From: Hippopus hippopus
Taxonomy: Eukaryota > Mollusca > Bivalvia > Cardiida > Cardiidae
DNA: 64,000 nucleotides
Direction: 5' to 3'
Assembly: GCA_946811185.2 (NCBI GenBank)
Contig: OX328109.1
Coordinates: 18,946,255 to 19,010,254 of the forward strand
Notes under the pieces: model-generated
Database searches by the model: none
What the model was told of the DNA's origin: nothing
What the model saw: the letters and a program-made list of their open reading frames with translations, nothing else
Shown: positions 22,871 to 36,100 of the stretch, piece after piece
Position numbering within the stretch: position 1 is the first letter of the stretch
How the letters are laid out: the number at the start of each line of letters is the position of its first letter
Program-made: the position numbers and the translations under genes

Positions 22871-22950
22871 TCCAACTTATGACAAAAATACGCCAAACTT
22901 TTCGATCTATTAACAAGCTTTCGTAACATTACATAGATCTAAATATATTT

Positions 22951-23212
22951 GAGCCATGTTGCGGTAAAAGAGGGTTTAATGCATCTCTGTGATGTATGAT
23001 ACCAAGCAAGTCATCACATAATTATACATCTATATTGTATGAAAACTGACTGAATCAAAAGGCATGCAAACTGGTCCTTTGACATGTAGAACGTTGAAAA
23101 ATAAATCTAGCACAGAGTTTTGACCCAGGTCAGCTTGCGCGGACTGCACAGGCCGACCTGGGTCGATAGCTTTTTGCAAATGCATTAAGCCCCCTTTTTA
23201 CAGATCATAAAT
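22951..23212. repeat. MITE R1, reverse orientation
   Basis: It has tgagccatg and aatgcattaagccccctttt termini and the hairpin tgacccaggtcagcttgcgc on the right side. It lies 0.9-1.2 kb before the first exon of GGT copy B. Confidence 0.75.
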
Positions 23213-23323
23213 CCGGCTTTCTCTGTAAATGGTATTTTGAAAAAGCCAAAAAACTAGTTTAGTCATGATTTCTTCGACACAATGTTTTCCGCGAAAAACG
23301 CCTCGTGCATGACGTATGATTAA

Positions 23324-23331
23324 TGACGTCA
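23324..23331. promoter_or_regulatory. CRE-like palindrome TGACGTCA
   Basis: A perfect 8-bp cyclic-AMP response element consensus about 815 nt upstream of the proposed GGT copy B start, with a second half-site (gacgt) at 23311. A single 8-mer is weak evidence; a link to GGT is only a suggestion. Confidence 0.2.
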
Positions 23332-23640
23332 TTATTTTCTAGCATAGATCATTACGTATGTTTATACACAAATAGACACTTAACACGCTGAAAGTAAGTA
23401 AGAAATTAGATAATCTGTACTCATTAAACTGAAAATGATTTTTAAGTAATCATCCGATCGGTAGATCATTTTTGTCATTTTTGACCAATCAGGTACTTGT
23501 GCGAAAGATTGTCATACGTGTGACGCTGTGCGACTAACCGGAAGACACTCAATTTTTAAGTCATCCCTATTTAGATTTAGACTAAAACCCAGAACGAAGT
23601 CGGAATTTCATTTTTGAAAATCTAGAACGGTGTTACCGCA

Positions 23641-23692
23641 AAACGAGCTTCGCTCGTTACGGGCTTCGCCCGTAACTCGCTGTCGCTCGTTA
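23641..23692. repeat. Chained small palindromes
   Basis: Three short hairpins in a row: acgagcttcgctcgt, acgggcttcgcccgt and a weaker gagcgacagcgag-type one. They are GC-rich against an AT-rich background, just before the R6 dispersed repeat. Confidence 0.6.
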
Positions 23693-23700
23693 ATATTGTA

Positions 23701-24085
23701 TGACAAGAACCTTGGCTAGCGTCAAATACATTTTAGTCAACGAGTTTGATAAAAACGATAATACATAAACACGAATGTGAGATTTTGTTTATCACATGAA
23801 ACAAATGACAGACGAAAAAAATCACCATCTTTAGCCTATATATATACATGTATACCGTTCGCGGGTCCATGTTTACAGCTGTCGTTCAGTTTCAAATATG
23901 TATATACGCAAGTAGATAGTCTTTGACATTTGTAAGCAACGAAAGTTGGTTTCTCCGGCTTCAGGTGCTCTAAAAATTGATCAGATCCTGGACCCAAAAA
24001 ACGATAATACACTGGTGTATTATCAGAATAAGTCATGGGTTTAACACACTGCCGGAGGAGGTTTTATGTGATAAAAATACATTAT
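23701..24085. repeat. Dispersed repeat R6, copy 1
   Basis: It is collinear with 60981-61545. Shared landmarks: gcgtcaaatacattttagtc, acgagtttgataaaa, acaagtagatagt (one base different), gacccaaaaaacgataatac, and cactgccggaggaggtttta. It ends about 60 nt before the proposed start codon of GGT copy B, so it may contribute to that gene's promoter. Confidence 0.7.
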
Positions 24086-24144
24086 TGATGTATTATCTAT
24101 TATTTCAGTAACGTCTTGATTTCGATTCAGAAGAACGAGCGCTA

Positions 24145-24152
24145 ATGTCAAA
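24145..24152 (+). CDS. GGT copy B exon 1, start codon
   Basis: ATGTCAAA followed by gtaagt (24153). The split third codon is completed by the C at 24452 to give MSNISKSRAW. The start context is weak (C at -3). The 5' UTR and transcription start are not defined. Confidence 0.5.
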
Positions 24153-27100
24153 GTAAGTATCATCATCATCATAATCATCATCATCATCATCATTTTGATA
24201 ACCTTCTTGACTATTTGCAGTTAACTCCAACCTCTAACCCTTTACATTAACAACTACAAACCAATTTTAGGGCTTGTAACCGACGACTGTTGACAACAAA
24301 GTGGCAAGGGGGAAAACTTTTGGTAACACCTAATGTCTTCTTTTGCCTCTAGTTTTTCTTTTAATATTTTGTATGTCTGTCATTTGTACCAGTTTTTGGT
24401 TGAGTGTAAAAAAGATGTGTATGAAATTGATTGATGTATGGTGTTTTTCAGCATATCTAAAAGTAGAGCATGGACCATCGCGACGATTCTTGTGGTAGCG
24501 TGTTTGGTTGCCATTGGCTTGGGTTTAGGACTTGGACTGCGGAACAAATCTAAAGACGGCGAGAAAAACGATCAACAGGATGTAACAGCTTGCCCTGCGC
24601 CCCCGTCGTCATCTCGGCTGACACCTGACTCGCCTATATATTCTCCACCCACAGATTCTGTTGAAGGTTTCTATAGATTTGGCGCCGTGGCGTCTGACTC
24701 TCCACCTTGTTCTGCAATTGGGACGTAAGTCATATACAAAAGATACGGTACAAAAATGCAATATGACGAGGTATTGATATGTATACATGGAAGTTATTGT
24801 TGAGATCAGTGAGTAGCAAATGAGACAAAACATGACTAACATTTTAAGGCGCCCAGCCGGGGCACCGACCTAATACAGACAAACAGGCTGAGGCATCCGA
24901 TATTTCAATATTCAAAAAAAATCTTCAGCCTCAGTTGATTTACTCACACAAACACCCTAGCACTTTGCATAGTCTGTTTCATGTGCATTCATGGGGGGGG
25001 GGGGGGGTGGAATATTAATTCTATTCATTAGATATTAATGCGAAATTTTCATATTTGTTTGATACGTCACTAGTCAGTTCAATCAGGGATCGTATATACA
25101 CAGCATATGTAGGATCCCTGGTTCAATCAAAGAATAATACTTTCACAAAGCGTTTGTGTGTATAGTTCAACTGGTTCTTATACATTGAATATGAAATTAT
25201 TGCATAAAATGTGCCTTTCCGGGCCGTTATAAGCATGTATTAACGTGTAAAAATCTGGCGCAAACGGAAGAAAATGTATATTAATCAGTAAAGTCACGCG
25301 CCGTTAACGCCCGGCTTTGTACTATCAATATCCTCGATCCGGGCCTACCTTATAAACAACGTTTTTCGTTGTCAGAACTTCCCTAGGCTCCGATTAACAA
25401 ACTTGTACCATATTAGATCCTCTTTATGGCTTATCTTTGATGATACTAGTACACCACAAACAAAACTTTGCACAGAATCTCAGTCTAATCGAGATCTGAA
25501 CAAAAAATCACTCGTGAAATGCACTCTACACCAGCTACATCCCACCCACTATTTAGCGTGATCAACAATTCCTTCGCTTGATATAGATCTATCCCTTTGA
25601 CATCTTTCGGTTACAGAAATTCATATCCGCTCACTTATCCTAGTTGTAATCGATCCAGACCCGTACAAGTTTATCCCACAAAAGTCCACTTTGTATTAAA
25701 AATCATTCGAAGAGAATTTACACCGAGAGAATCAAAACTGGCACATAGGACTAACGGCCCTTTACTGCTCGTTACAAAAACTTATTCGCCGACTTCCGGT
25801 TTTGACCCATTTATGTCCAGGACATTTGAAGTTCGCTTCGCACTCGGGCGTTAAACCATTTTTCAGGCCTCTGCGAATTTTAAAGATTTCAAAAACGTAA
25901 ATTAACCCTATAGTAAATGACGCTTCGCCACTTTGCAAGTTTCAGCTGTTGACTTTTTCAGAGCCAGCTATATAGACTCCACATCCAACAGCTGAAAATA
26001 TAATCCATCGACACCTAAAAGGATTTTTATCATGTAGACTTGACTAAACAAGAGGGCGGCATTTAATAAAGATCAGATGCACGTTCTATATAGTCTGATC
26101 TTGTACTATTCTGTCCGCAAGAACTCCTGTGTTCGCCTATGACGCTGATGGAGTTGGTATCTGTAGATTAAAGATTAAACAGCTAGAAATAAAATTATAC
26201 AAGCGTAGATCACACTAAGAGAAACGTACATGTATAGTGCCTAATTTAGCCAAGAGATTCTGTTTTTTTAGTGAAATTATGATTCGTCATGGTGGATCAG
26301 CCATAGATGCCGCCATAGCTGCCCTGGTTTGTGCCGGTGTTTACAACCCCCAATCATGTGGTATAGGTGGAGGGTTTATGATGACGTATTACAATCGGTA
26401 AGTCTTTGCTTATTCATATACCTCGGGATAACCCGTACAAAAAGCCTGTTGGAATCGGGTTGTCTACGATATATGTCACTGCACATGACTGGCAGACTAA
26501 ATGAGGGCCGGAATGGGGGAACTTACATGGTCCTCATGGATGTTTTTGTTGGTAGTCTTTTTATCGAGATTTTCATGCCTTTGCTTAGCGCTTAGGTAAA
26601 ATTTAACAGCATACTTGTCCACAAAAATAAGACCTAAGATTCTGTCAGTGCTATGTGGACTTAAAACTCTACAATCTAAATGTTTTGCCTCCATTTAAAG
26701 TAATTTGGAAAAAAATGCAAAAGGCGAAAACAGTGTCTGTAGTTCGTATCAACTATTCTACTCGGCGAATAAGTTTTAAAGTTTTCTTATGTATGCTTAT
26801 TAGAAGCTGGTTTTAAAATCGCTCACGGCGTCAGTTTAGTCCCTGCTTATCTTGTCAGTATACTAGGTTTCCACTTATATTCTTATATGCACAGTATATG
26901 TTACATGGGAAAAATCAGAAGACAGGTTCCCATGTGAGCCTTTTCTTGTACTACAATGTGCATGAGCCATACCCTGTGCAAAGGGGGCTTAATGCATCTG
27001 CAAAAAGTATCTACTTCTGTCAGCCTGTGCAGTCCACGGAGGCTGACATTGGTCGAAGCTTTTTGCTATCGGTGGATATTCTGCATGGCTAAAGAGCATT

Positions 27101-30100
27101 TTACCTGTTGATTCAGGCTGTTGTTAGACAAAGTATAGATTTAATGTATCCACATTTATAAGATGATTTGCTTGGTATAATGACTCACAGAGATGATATA
27201 ATGAATCACGGACCCCTTTTGCCAGTGCATGATACACATATTGTTTGCTTTATACTTGTTTCAAGAGGAACAATGTCGAATCACGTGATCATGGCTAGAG
27301 AGATGGCTCCAATAGCGTCCACAGAAAACATGTACAAACAAGCAGGATGGAGTTCTTTAGAGGGTAGGTTAAACAGATGATAGAAATTCTCATTTGTATT
27401 CCTCTTTACTAAAGCAGCAATTTAGCAGCCCAAATAGAATCTGCATGAGTACTCTACCGTTTTTTCCCAGCAATTTACCTTGTTTCCCTAACACGTAAGA
27501 ACACTTTCGTGACGTATATAACAGTTAGGGTCGTAGCTGCCTGTACTCAAAAACAAAGTTGCGTACACTTCGTAAAAAAAGGAGACAAACTTGTCAAAAA
27601 ACGTATGCAGAAACTACCAAAGTACTTCTACAATTTAAACATTTTCAGGGAGAGGAGACCCCCAGAGCCCTGTGAAGCTCCTTTTCCCATCACTCGGCAT
27701 TTCGTGCCTCGGGTAATACTTTAGGTATTAATTTTGCGTACGCTTTATTTTGGGCTAGGTACACCCCCTGGCTGTCACAACGTATCTGAACTTGCATGAT
27801 AGATGTCTATCATTTCTACCATGTACATATAGTGCGAAATCAAGGTCAGGGGCCGAAATCATCTACCATTATTAACTGCATTCTTATCCTTATTGTAAAA
27901 AAATTAAGGTAACACAATTTCCGACTGACTCAACCGAATGGTTTGGACCGCACAAAATGTGCGGTCTGATCTTTGATCTTTATACTGTCCGCAAAAGGCC
28001 CTGTTTTTCTCCATGACGATGGGAGGATAAATACAATTTGACTTCATTCTCAACCGACCCCGTTTTCAAACGCTTTAGAAAAAATTGAAACAAGTTTAAC
28101 ACGAAGATAGATAACGTTATTTCATTACAGTTTAGAGGCGCTCTGGGAAGAGGATCGTAATGTATAATATCTACGTGATCTATTATGCCAAGCAAGTCTG
28201 GTCCTTTGAAATGCAGAAAATTGTCCGATAGCAAAAAGTTTCGACGCAGGTCAGCCTGCGCGGACTGTGCAGGCTGACCTGAAACGATACTTTTTGCAAA
28301 TGCATTAAACCTTCTTTTCAAAGAGCATGGGTCAATCATAATAAAATTTCATTCATAGTTGAGCATAAGCACTTACTCTAAACATGTTCTGTCTGCAGGT
28401 GCCAGAGCTGTAGCTGTGCCGGGCGAGGTGAAAGGTTTGTACGAGGCTTGGAAACTAGGCGGAAAGTTACCCTGGAAAGATTTGTTTCAGCCATCAATCA
28501 AAATGTGCATGGACGGATTTACTGTTGGACCACTACTGGAACATGACATTGAATTGAATAAAGAATATTATGACAACCATCCTGAACTGAAGTACGTCGG
28601 CGGTATTCACCAACCATTCAACGTTACATTCTTAGTCTAAATCCAGATTTAAAAAGTAACGAACTTTCTGATTGGCTAAACTATTTAGCCAGCCAAAAAA
28701 TTGCTTTACTTTGCCATTTAGAAAATTCTTGAGAATTAGCCTAAGAATGTTATCAGAATGGTTGGTGAATACAGGTCCGTATGCAAGTTAATCGGTGCTT
28801 GTTTTTAATCAATATATTTTACCGTATACGAGATGACAAAATCCAAGACTCGTCCATTTTAAAAGCATAAATTGCAAACCACTAATTGAATGTTGGCCGA
28901 ATGATTGGATTTGTATACCTAAGTATAAAAAAACCGGTACCATTTATTTATTTATCTATTCATTTATTTATTCATTCATTTGTTTAGTCATTTACATTTA
29001 CTTATTCATTTATTTTCATTTTTTATAGTTTTGGCTAAAAGAGAAAAGTGACTACCCTCCCCTCCCGCCAGGCATCTCCACCCCCTGTAACTACGGCCCT
29101 GATTAACATTAATTTACCCTGACAATCTATCAGATGTCTGCCACAAATTTGCTTCACGAGATAATGAGTGTTTACTCATCATTACCTTTCTTTGCTTTCC
29201 TAGACTGTTGGTGACAAACCCAGCTACAGACGAACTATACAAAAGAGGAGACCATATTAAACTTCCAAAATTAGGCGCAACACTAGAAAAAATAGCATCC
29301 GACCCCTTGTCGTTCTACAACGGAAGTCTAGCAGAAGACATTGTAAACGATCTGAATGATACAGGTAACTGAGGGAATTTTGATCTCATTCTGGGTCCCT
29401 AATCACCGATCATTCTTAAGAACATTCTTAGACTCTGAAAGTAGGACAACTTCTAACTGGCTAAACCATTTGGTTTAGCCAATCAGGAGTTGTGTTACTT
29501 TAAAATCTTGGAGAATAAGACAATGAACGTTTTTAAAAATGGTGGGTTAATACAGACTTTGAACTTTTCCCAACCGATTGATTCACCTTTTTTCCCTCAA
29601 AACAATATAGTTTGGAATGAGTATAGGGAAAGGAAGACAATACAGTCAAACCTGCCCTAGCAGACACCTACATTTGGCTGCCATCTCAATAATTTCTTTA
29701 CCGGACAAAATTTGAGACTTGTCAAGATTCAAAGCATTTGCAGACGACATAAACTTGTCTTTTTAAAATTTTGTGACCCTTCACGCAAAAAGGGACCATC
29801 TGGGAACTGCGAAAAGTGTCGACCCTGGTCAGCCTGTGCGGATTGCGCAGGCTGACCAGTGTCGACACTTTTCGCTTTTATGATATTTTCTGTATGAAAA
29901 GAGGTCAGTCTACCTTACTATACAATCATTTTTGAACTATCAACTTAAATTGACCAGCACTATCTTTGATCTGTTTTCATCTAATTGATATATGGAATTT
30001 CCAGATTGTCCCTTTTCGCGTGACGGGTCACATTTTTAATGAATTAATTTGTTTATAAAAAGATAGATATTATTCTGAAAAAAAGAGAAAATGTTGTTTA

Positions 30101-33100
30101 TCAGCAGTTTCTCCTTTTCCTACAATATTTTATAAAGCACTCGTCTTCAGGGTCTTTAAACGGCGGAATTATTTGAAATAGTCAGTATATTTAGTTTGGT
30201 AATGATTGTTTAACACTCAGTTTGCTAAGCCTAATTTTGCCGGCTTTTTTGGACACATGTGCGTTAATTCCATTTTCATTTCTTAAGGTTGCGTTCAAAA
30301 CAATGCAGTTGCCAATCATGATATGAAAACCTAACACTTGGTAATAAATGTGTTAACGGAACACTCCAAGGTGTCAATCCATCATCTGCCAACACTGCTT
30401 CTGCTTTTAGCTGCAATTTATTGACAGTCAGATTAGGACACTGAAAAACGTCCAAAAATGATCATGGCCAAAAACTATGGTTACAGAGACTAGGTAAATG
30501 GTCTGACGTACGCAAAATTCTGTCAAAACGTTCATTGTCAATGCCTGAGCCAGCAGCAATGGTGACATCAGTAGCCTATCTGGTGTACCCTTCTCTCGCA
30601 TAGATAACTGCTACAACCTTCCTCCTCATGCTGGAAACTAAACACTGAATTCGAATTATTGAGATCCTCTGCAGTTCGTCGTGGACCAGTTCCTAAAGAT
30701 TTTGATTGGATGGATACCTTGTTTGAACTTGCCCCAGATGGTCCCACAAATGCTCAATAATGTTGAGATCAGGGCTTTTTACAGGCCAAGGTGATGTGTC
30801 AGTTATTTTGGGCGGTGCTTAATTAATGCTCATGTGTATACATGTATTTCAGGTGGCATCATCACATTTGAAGATCTAGAGATGTATCAAGCAGTGGTAA
30901 AAGATGCTCTTACAATAAATTTAACTAGCGGCTATACAGTGATGTCTGCACCACCGCCCTCTAGTGGCGGAATCGTGTTGCTTATCCTGAATATCCTGGA
31001 CGGTAAGTAACATAACAAACATGTATCACAACTGCTATTCAAACTTTTGCATTATAGGCTACGTATCTCCAGAAGATCACATTTAAAAAAAATGAGCGAT
31101 TCTCTGTGAAAAGGCGCCTTAATCCATCTGCAAAAAGTATCGACCCTGGTCAGCCTGCGCAGTCCACAGAAGCTTTCAGTTTTTGGTCAATTTCCTGCAT
31201 GTAGAAGGACAAGTCTATCTCATGATTCAGTCGGCTGTTAAACAAAAATGGATTTTATGGATCCATAATTATGTGATGACTTGCATTGTGTAATGCATCA
31301 CAGGGATACAGAGATGTACTTAGCCCCCCCCCCCCCTCCCACGATTACCCAGAGTATGGCTCAAATATCATGATAAAGAGTTTCGCCATTCAAAAGCCGA
31401 TCTTGAAAACATCCATGTAAAATAAGACAAATTTAACATACATTCAGGTTAAGAGCAGAAAAAGCAGTTGAATAATTGAGTCAAAGGAGAAATTGCACGT
31501 AACGTGCACATTTTTCCTTTAATATAAACTTTCTCTTGAAAAAAAGAAGCCTTTCTGTCAGACGAATACAGTGGTCTTCATATATTTGTATTCCAGGATA
31601 CAACTTCAATGAAGGTAGCATATCTAGCGTGTCAAAAACAGTCGAAACCTACCACAGAATTATAGAGGCTTTTAAGCACGGATTTTCCGTGCGAACCCAG
31701 TTTGGTGACCCGGATGTTGAGAGTGGGGAGTTCAGAAATAGTCTTGACGAAGTAAGGTTTGTGTTCACTTTAAAAATCCAATCAAAGGAGCACTAATTTG
31801 CTAATTTTGACGCGTTTAAAACCTACATTAAAAAGATAATATCCGCACAAATTATTTCCATCCCTGAACACCCTTCAAATAATTCTGGCATTTGGAGAAG
31901 TTTCTCGTTAGGTACCTAACCTCATTACGTCCCCTTCAAAATTTAGTATTGAAGGCTTTCCAAGACACAACCAAAGCCCGGAACATATAGTCGAAATGTT
32001 GGATTAATAATATATTATTTCTCTAATGCAAGGAATAACTCGATGAGTGAAATGGCAAAATCGCCATCGTGAGTGACAAATATGATACAAAATATCATTG
32101 GTCATCCAGTAAAATGATATTGATGACTGAATCTATATATAGAATTTGAAGGTGTGCAATTTGTCAAGATAGCTTGCCCAAATTATATAGTTATTACCCT
32201 GTACAAGTATTGCTTAGGTTATCACAGGCCATTTTGACTGGGCGTACTTTGCCAACTAAACCGTTTGCAAGAAAAAGGCAAACACAGGAGGTTTTGCCAA
32301 AAGCATAGATCGAGAATGCACAGAACGTGCTGTTCAATCTTAGATCTATACTGTTTGCTTGTTTCGTCAAACCAATGGGATAAAAAATCTGTCAGTTCCA
32401 GTGAACTACATTTTCAGCCGTCGAAAAAAAAATCCAGTTTATGTATATGAGCCGTGCTCAGGCAAAAGGGGGCTTCATGCATCTCCGTGATTCATGATAT
32501 CAAGCAAGTCATCTCATGGTCATAGATCCATAAAATCCATTTCGACTTAACAACCGACTGTACCATGAGGAAGACTGGTCCTTCGACATACAGAAAATTG
32601 ACCAATAGCGAAAAGTTTCGGCCCAGGTCAGCCTGCGCGGACTGCGCAGGCTGACCTGGGTCGATACTTTTCGCAGATACATTAAGCCCCCTTTTCACAG
32701 AGCACGGCTCATATATTTTGCGCTGAAATATTGAGACAAGAATCTATAGTACTAATTTTGCACAGGCACAGTGGTCAGTGTATATAATTCTGGCTTTATT
32801 TTTTTTTATTTAGCCTTCGGCAGTTTTACGTCTCTTTTCCAGGAAACTACCATTAAACTAGTCTATAAATCTATTTCAGTTGCTGAGCAACATCACCTCT
32901 GATTCATTTGGAGCCGAGAAACGTGGCCTTATAACAGAAACAACACATGAAACGTCCTTCTACGAGCCCTTATTTAGCACTGACGGAGCCGATGCCGGAA
33001 CAACACACCTGTCAGTTTTGGCACCAAACGGAGATGCTGTATCCGTGACCAGCACTATCAACATTTGGTAGAAACCTTGACATTTAATTTAGTTTCAATA

Positions 33101-36100
33101 AAACTATCTGATCTAGTCTTATGGAATCAATGTCTATAAGAGAACAGATATGAATACAACCTTCATTTTGTTTTGATTGGCATGGTTTGAAGTTAGGACA
33201 TCTAGGTCCGTATACACCAACCGTTCTTTATCTTATTCTCTAAGCTTTTTCAAGTTTGAGAGTAACACAACTTCTGATTGGCTAAACTAAATGGCATAGC
33301 CAATCAGGAGATGCTTTACTTTCAAATTTGGAAAATTCTGGAGAATAAGTCAAAGAACGTTCTGAAGAATAGTTGCTGCATACGGACCCAGGATTTTCAT
33401 CATTTAGCTTGCCAGCCGATTAGAGAAACCACCAGGACCCATGCACTGAGAGCAAAATAGTATTACTTAAAAATGTTAAGGCCTTACTTGCAACGTTTCA
33501 TTGAAATGGCAATCCATTACTTTCGAAAAATTGGTCTGGAAGGAGCTAATGCTTTTTTGAGAAAGAATTCCTATTTCCTTTGCGAGATATTACTTTTTCC
33601 TTGTTGAATTATTGACAAATCTGTGATCCTCCAATTTTAGAGGCTTATACCTTTTAAACCATTCGACACCAAAGGCATGAAATGGGGGCTTTTGCGGACG
33701 GCATAGATCACGATCATACTGCACTTTCGATACCGTCTGCTTATTCATTCAAGTCTAGAAGATAGAAATCTTTTTTTTTTTATTTCAGTATTTTGTATTT
33801 TCAGCCGCCGAAAGAGGTAGAATCTATATCGATATATGTATATATATATATGAGCCACGCTCTGGCAAAAGGGGGCTTCATGCATCTCAGTGATAAATGA
33901 TACCAGCCCGAGTCATCACATAAATATGGATCCATAAGAGCCACTTTTTTAAATAATCGACTTAATCATAATGTAGACTGGTCCTTTGACAAACAGAAAA
34001 TTGACCAATAGCGAAAAGTTTCGGCCCAGTTCAGCCTGCGCGGACTGCGCAGGCTGACCTGGGTCGTTACTTTTCGCAGATGCATTAAGCCCCCTTTTCA
34101 CAGAGCATGGCTCATATATATTTGTCGCTAAAATGAGTTCGCTGTGACGACCGTACGTTCTCGTCTTACATCCACATTGTACGATTTTGTAAGATAATCT
34201 TACCAACATGTTCTTTAAATCACAACAACTACACTTAGAACTACTATACACACTTTCATTTTCCCCAGGTTTGGTTCCAAAATCGTGGGAAACAGAACTG
34301 GAATCGTTTTCAATGACGAAATGGACGATTTTTCCACCCCAAACACAACAAACTTTTTCGGCATTCCTGCATCGGAGGCGAATTTTATTAAACCGAGGAA
34401 ACGTCCACTGTCTTCCATGTCACCGACCATAGTAATCAATACTACTTCCGGAGATGTACGATTGGTGGTCGGAGCATCCGGAGGGTCCCGAATCATCACA
34501 TCGACAGCTTTCGTAAGTGTATTTCTGTGGAATAAAGTAGTACATCTTCTTTGACCACTGCATTTTTTGACGATATTTATACTGGAAAACAGCCAGCGGT
34601 TTGGACAGACGTCATACGAAGTACTCGTTAAAAAGAAAAAGGAATTTCTGGGAAAGGATGGATAGGTGCACTTCATGATGCTGTCATATAACCGAAGTAA
34701 ACTTAAAAAAGGGCGTTTGATACCCAAAAAACCCTATTTGTATTTGGAAGTTACTTGTAACTTTTTGGGTTTTTTGTTGAAACGAGCTTTAATGATGCCA
34801 TTGAACTTGCAGGAAAGTAGCCAGTGGCTTGGACACAATGTTGTACAAAGAACTGGTCGAAGAGGTTACCTCCACAAGAGCATGGGTAGACACTTTTTGC
34901 CGCCTCTTTGTATCTTAAAAAGTTGAAAAATGCGTGAAGTGTGTGAAAAGATAGTGTGTGAAAAGATAGTGTGTGGCTGCAAATTTAAAACTTTGTTCCT
35001 TGGTCCAGGTAACCTTGGAGACTGTTTTTCGAACCTGGCCTAAAGGAGGCCATGGCCTTTCCATGAAAGGAGCCAGTGCCTTGGAAAATTTTGCGAAAGA
35101 CTGGTACAAGAAACTCACGGAAAACATAACTCTATCACTGCTTATGTCGTATTGAAAAGGTTTTGCCTACGGCGTGCAAAACGTGCAGTCTGATCTTTGA
35201 TCTGCACCGTCCTGTACCTGGTGTTAATCTTTGACAAGATTTAGCTCCAAACGTAACATGAATAATAATAATGCTCTGTAAAAAGGGGGTTTAATGCACC
35301 TGCAAAAAGTATCGACCCAGGTCAGCCTGCGCAGTCCGCGCTGGCTGACCGGGGCTGAAACGTTTCGCTATTGATCAATTTTCTGTAAGTCCAAAGACCA
35401 GTTTACCTCACAATTCAGTCGGTTGTTATACAAAACGGATTTTATGGATCCATAATACTGCGATGACTTGCTTGGAACCATGCATAGCGAAGATGCATTA
35501 AGCCCCCTTTTGCCAGAGTGTGGGTCATATACTTTTAGACCTTGAGAAAAATCAGATCCATTTGGTGAGCAACGAAAGAGTTAAATACAAGACAGACAAT
35601 CTGTATTTACCAGTTCAGAACTATGTTCCTTGTTCCATTTTCGACAATGGTTATGTGGGAAAGCAGCCAGTGGCTACGAAAGAATATTTTGCGGAGTACT
35701 GGTAAAAGAAACTCCAGCAAAGCATGGATAGTGTACTGGCCGCCGCGATATAACTGAAATAATGTTGAAAACAGCGTTAAACACCATACAATCAATCAAT
35801 CAATCCTTGTTCCAGATAACACTAGAGACATTGCTGTTAAAACTTGGGGTAAAGGAGGCCATTGACTTTCCAAGGATTCATCATCAGCTTCTTCCTGATG
35901 AAGTCCGCATTACAGACAGGTTTCAACAGGTATCTTAACACTTTATCGAACAATCCTGAGTTTCAATTGCACTGAGGAAAATGGCTTACGGAAAACATCG
36001 CGGGAAAACGAGAAAATGCTGGTAGGCAGCATTTTCTTTTTCCACAATGTTTTTTACCTTTTTCAAAAAACAATTCCTACCATTTTCAGTCACAAATTAT

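Noticed and set aside
24438..24451. Unspliced ATG as the GGT copy B start
   Set aside because: Possible, but the upstream ATG at 24145 with a perfect gtaagt donor and matching phase gives an exact in-frame total. Both are noted because neither has transcript support.
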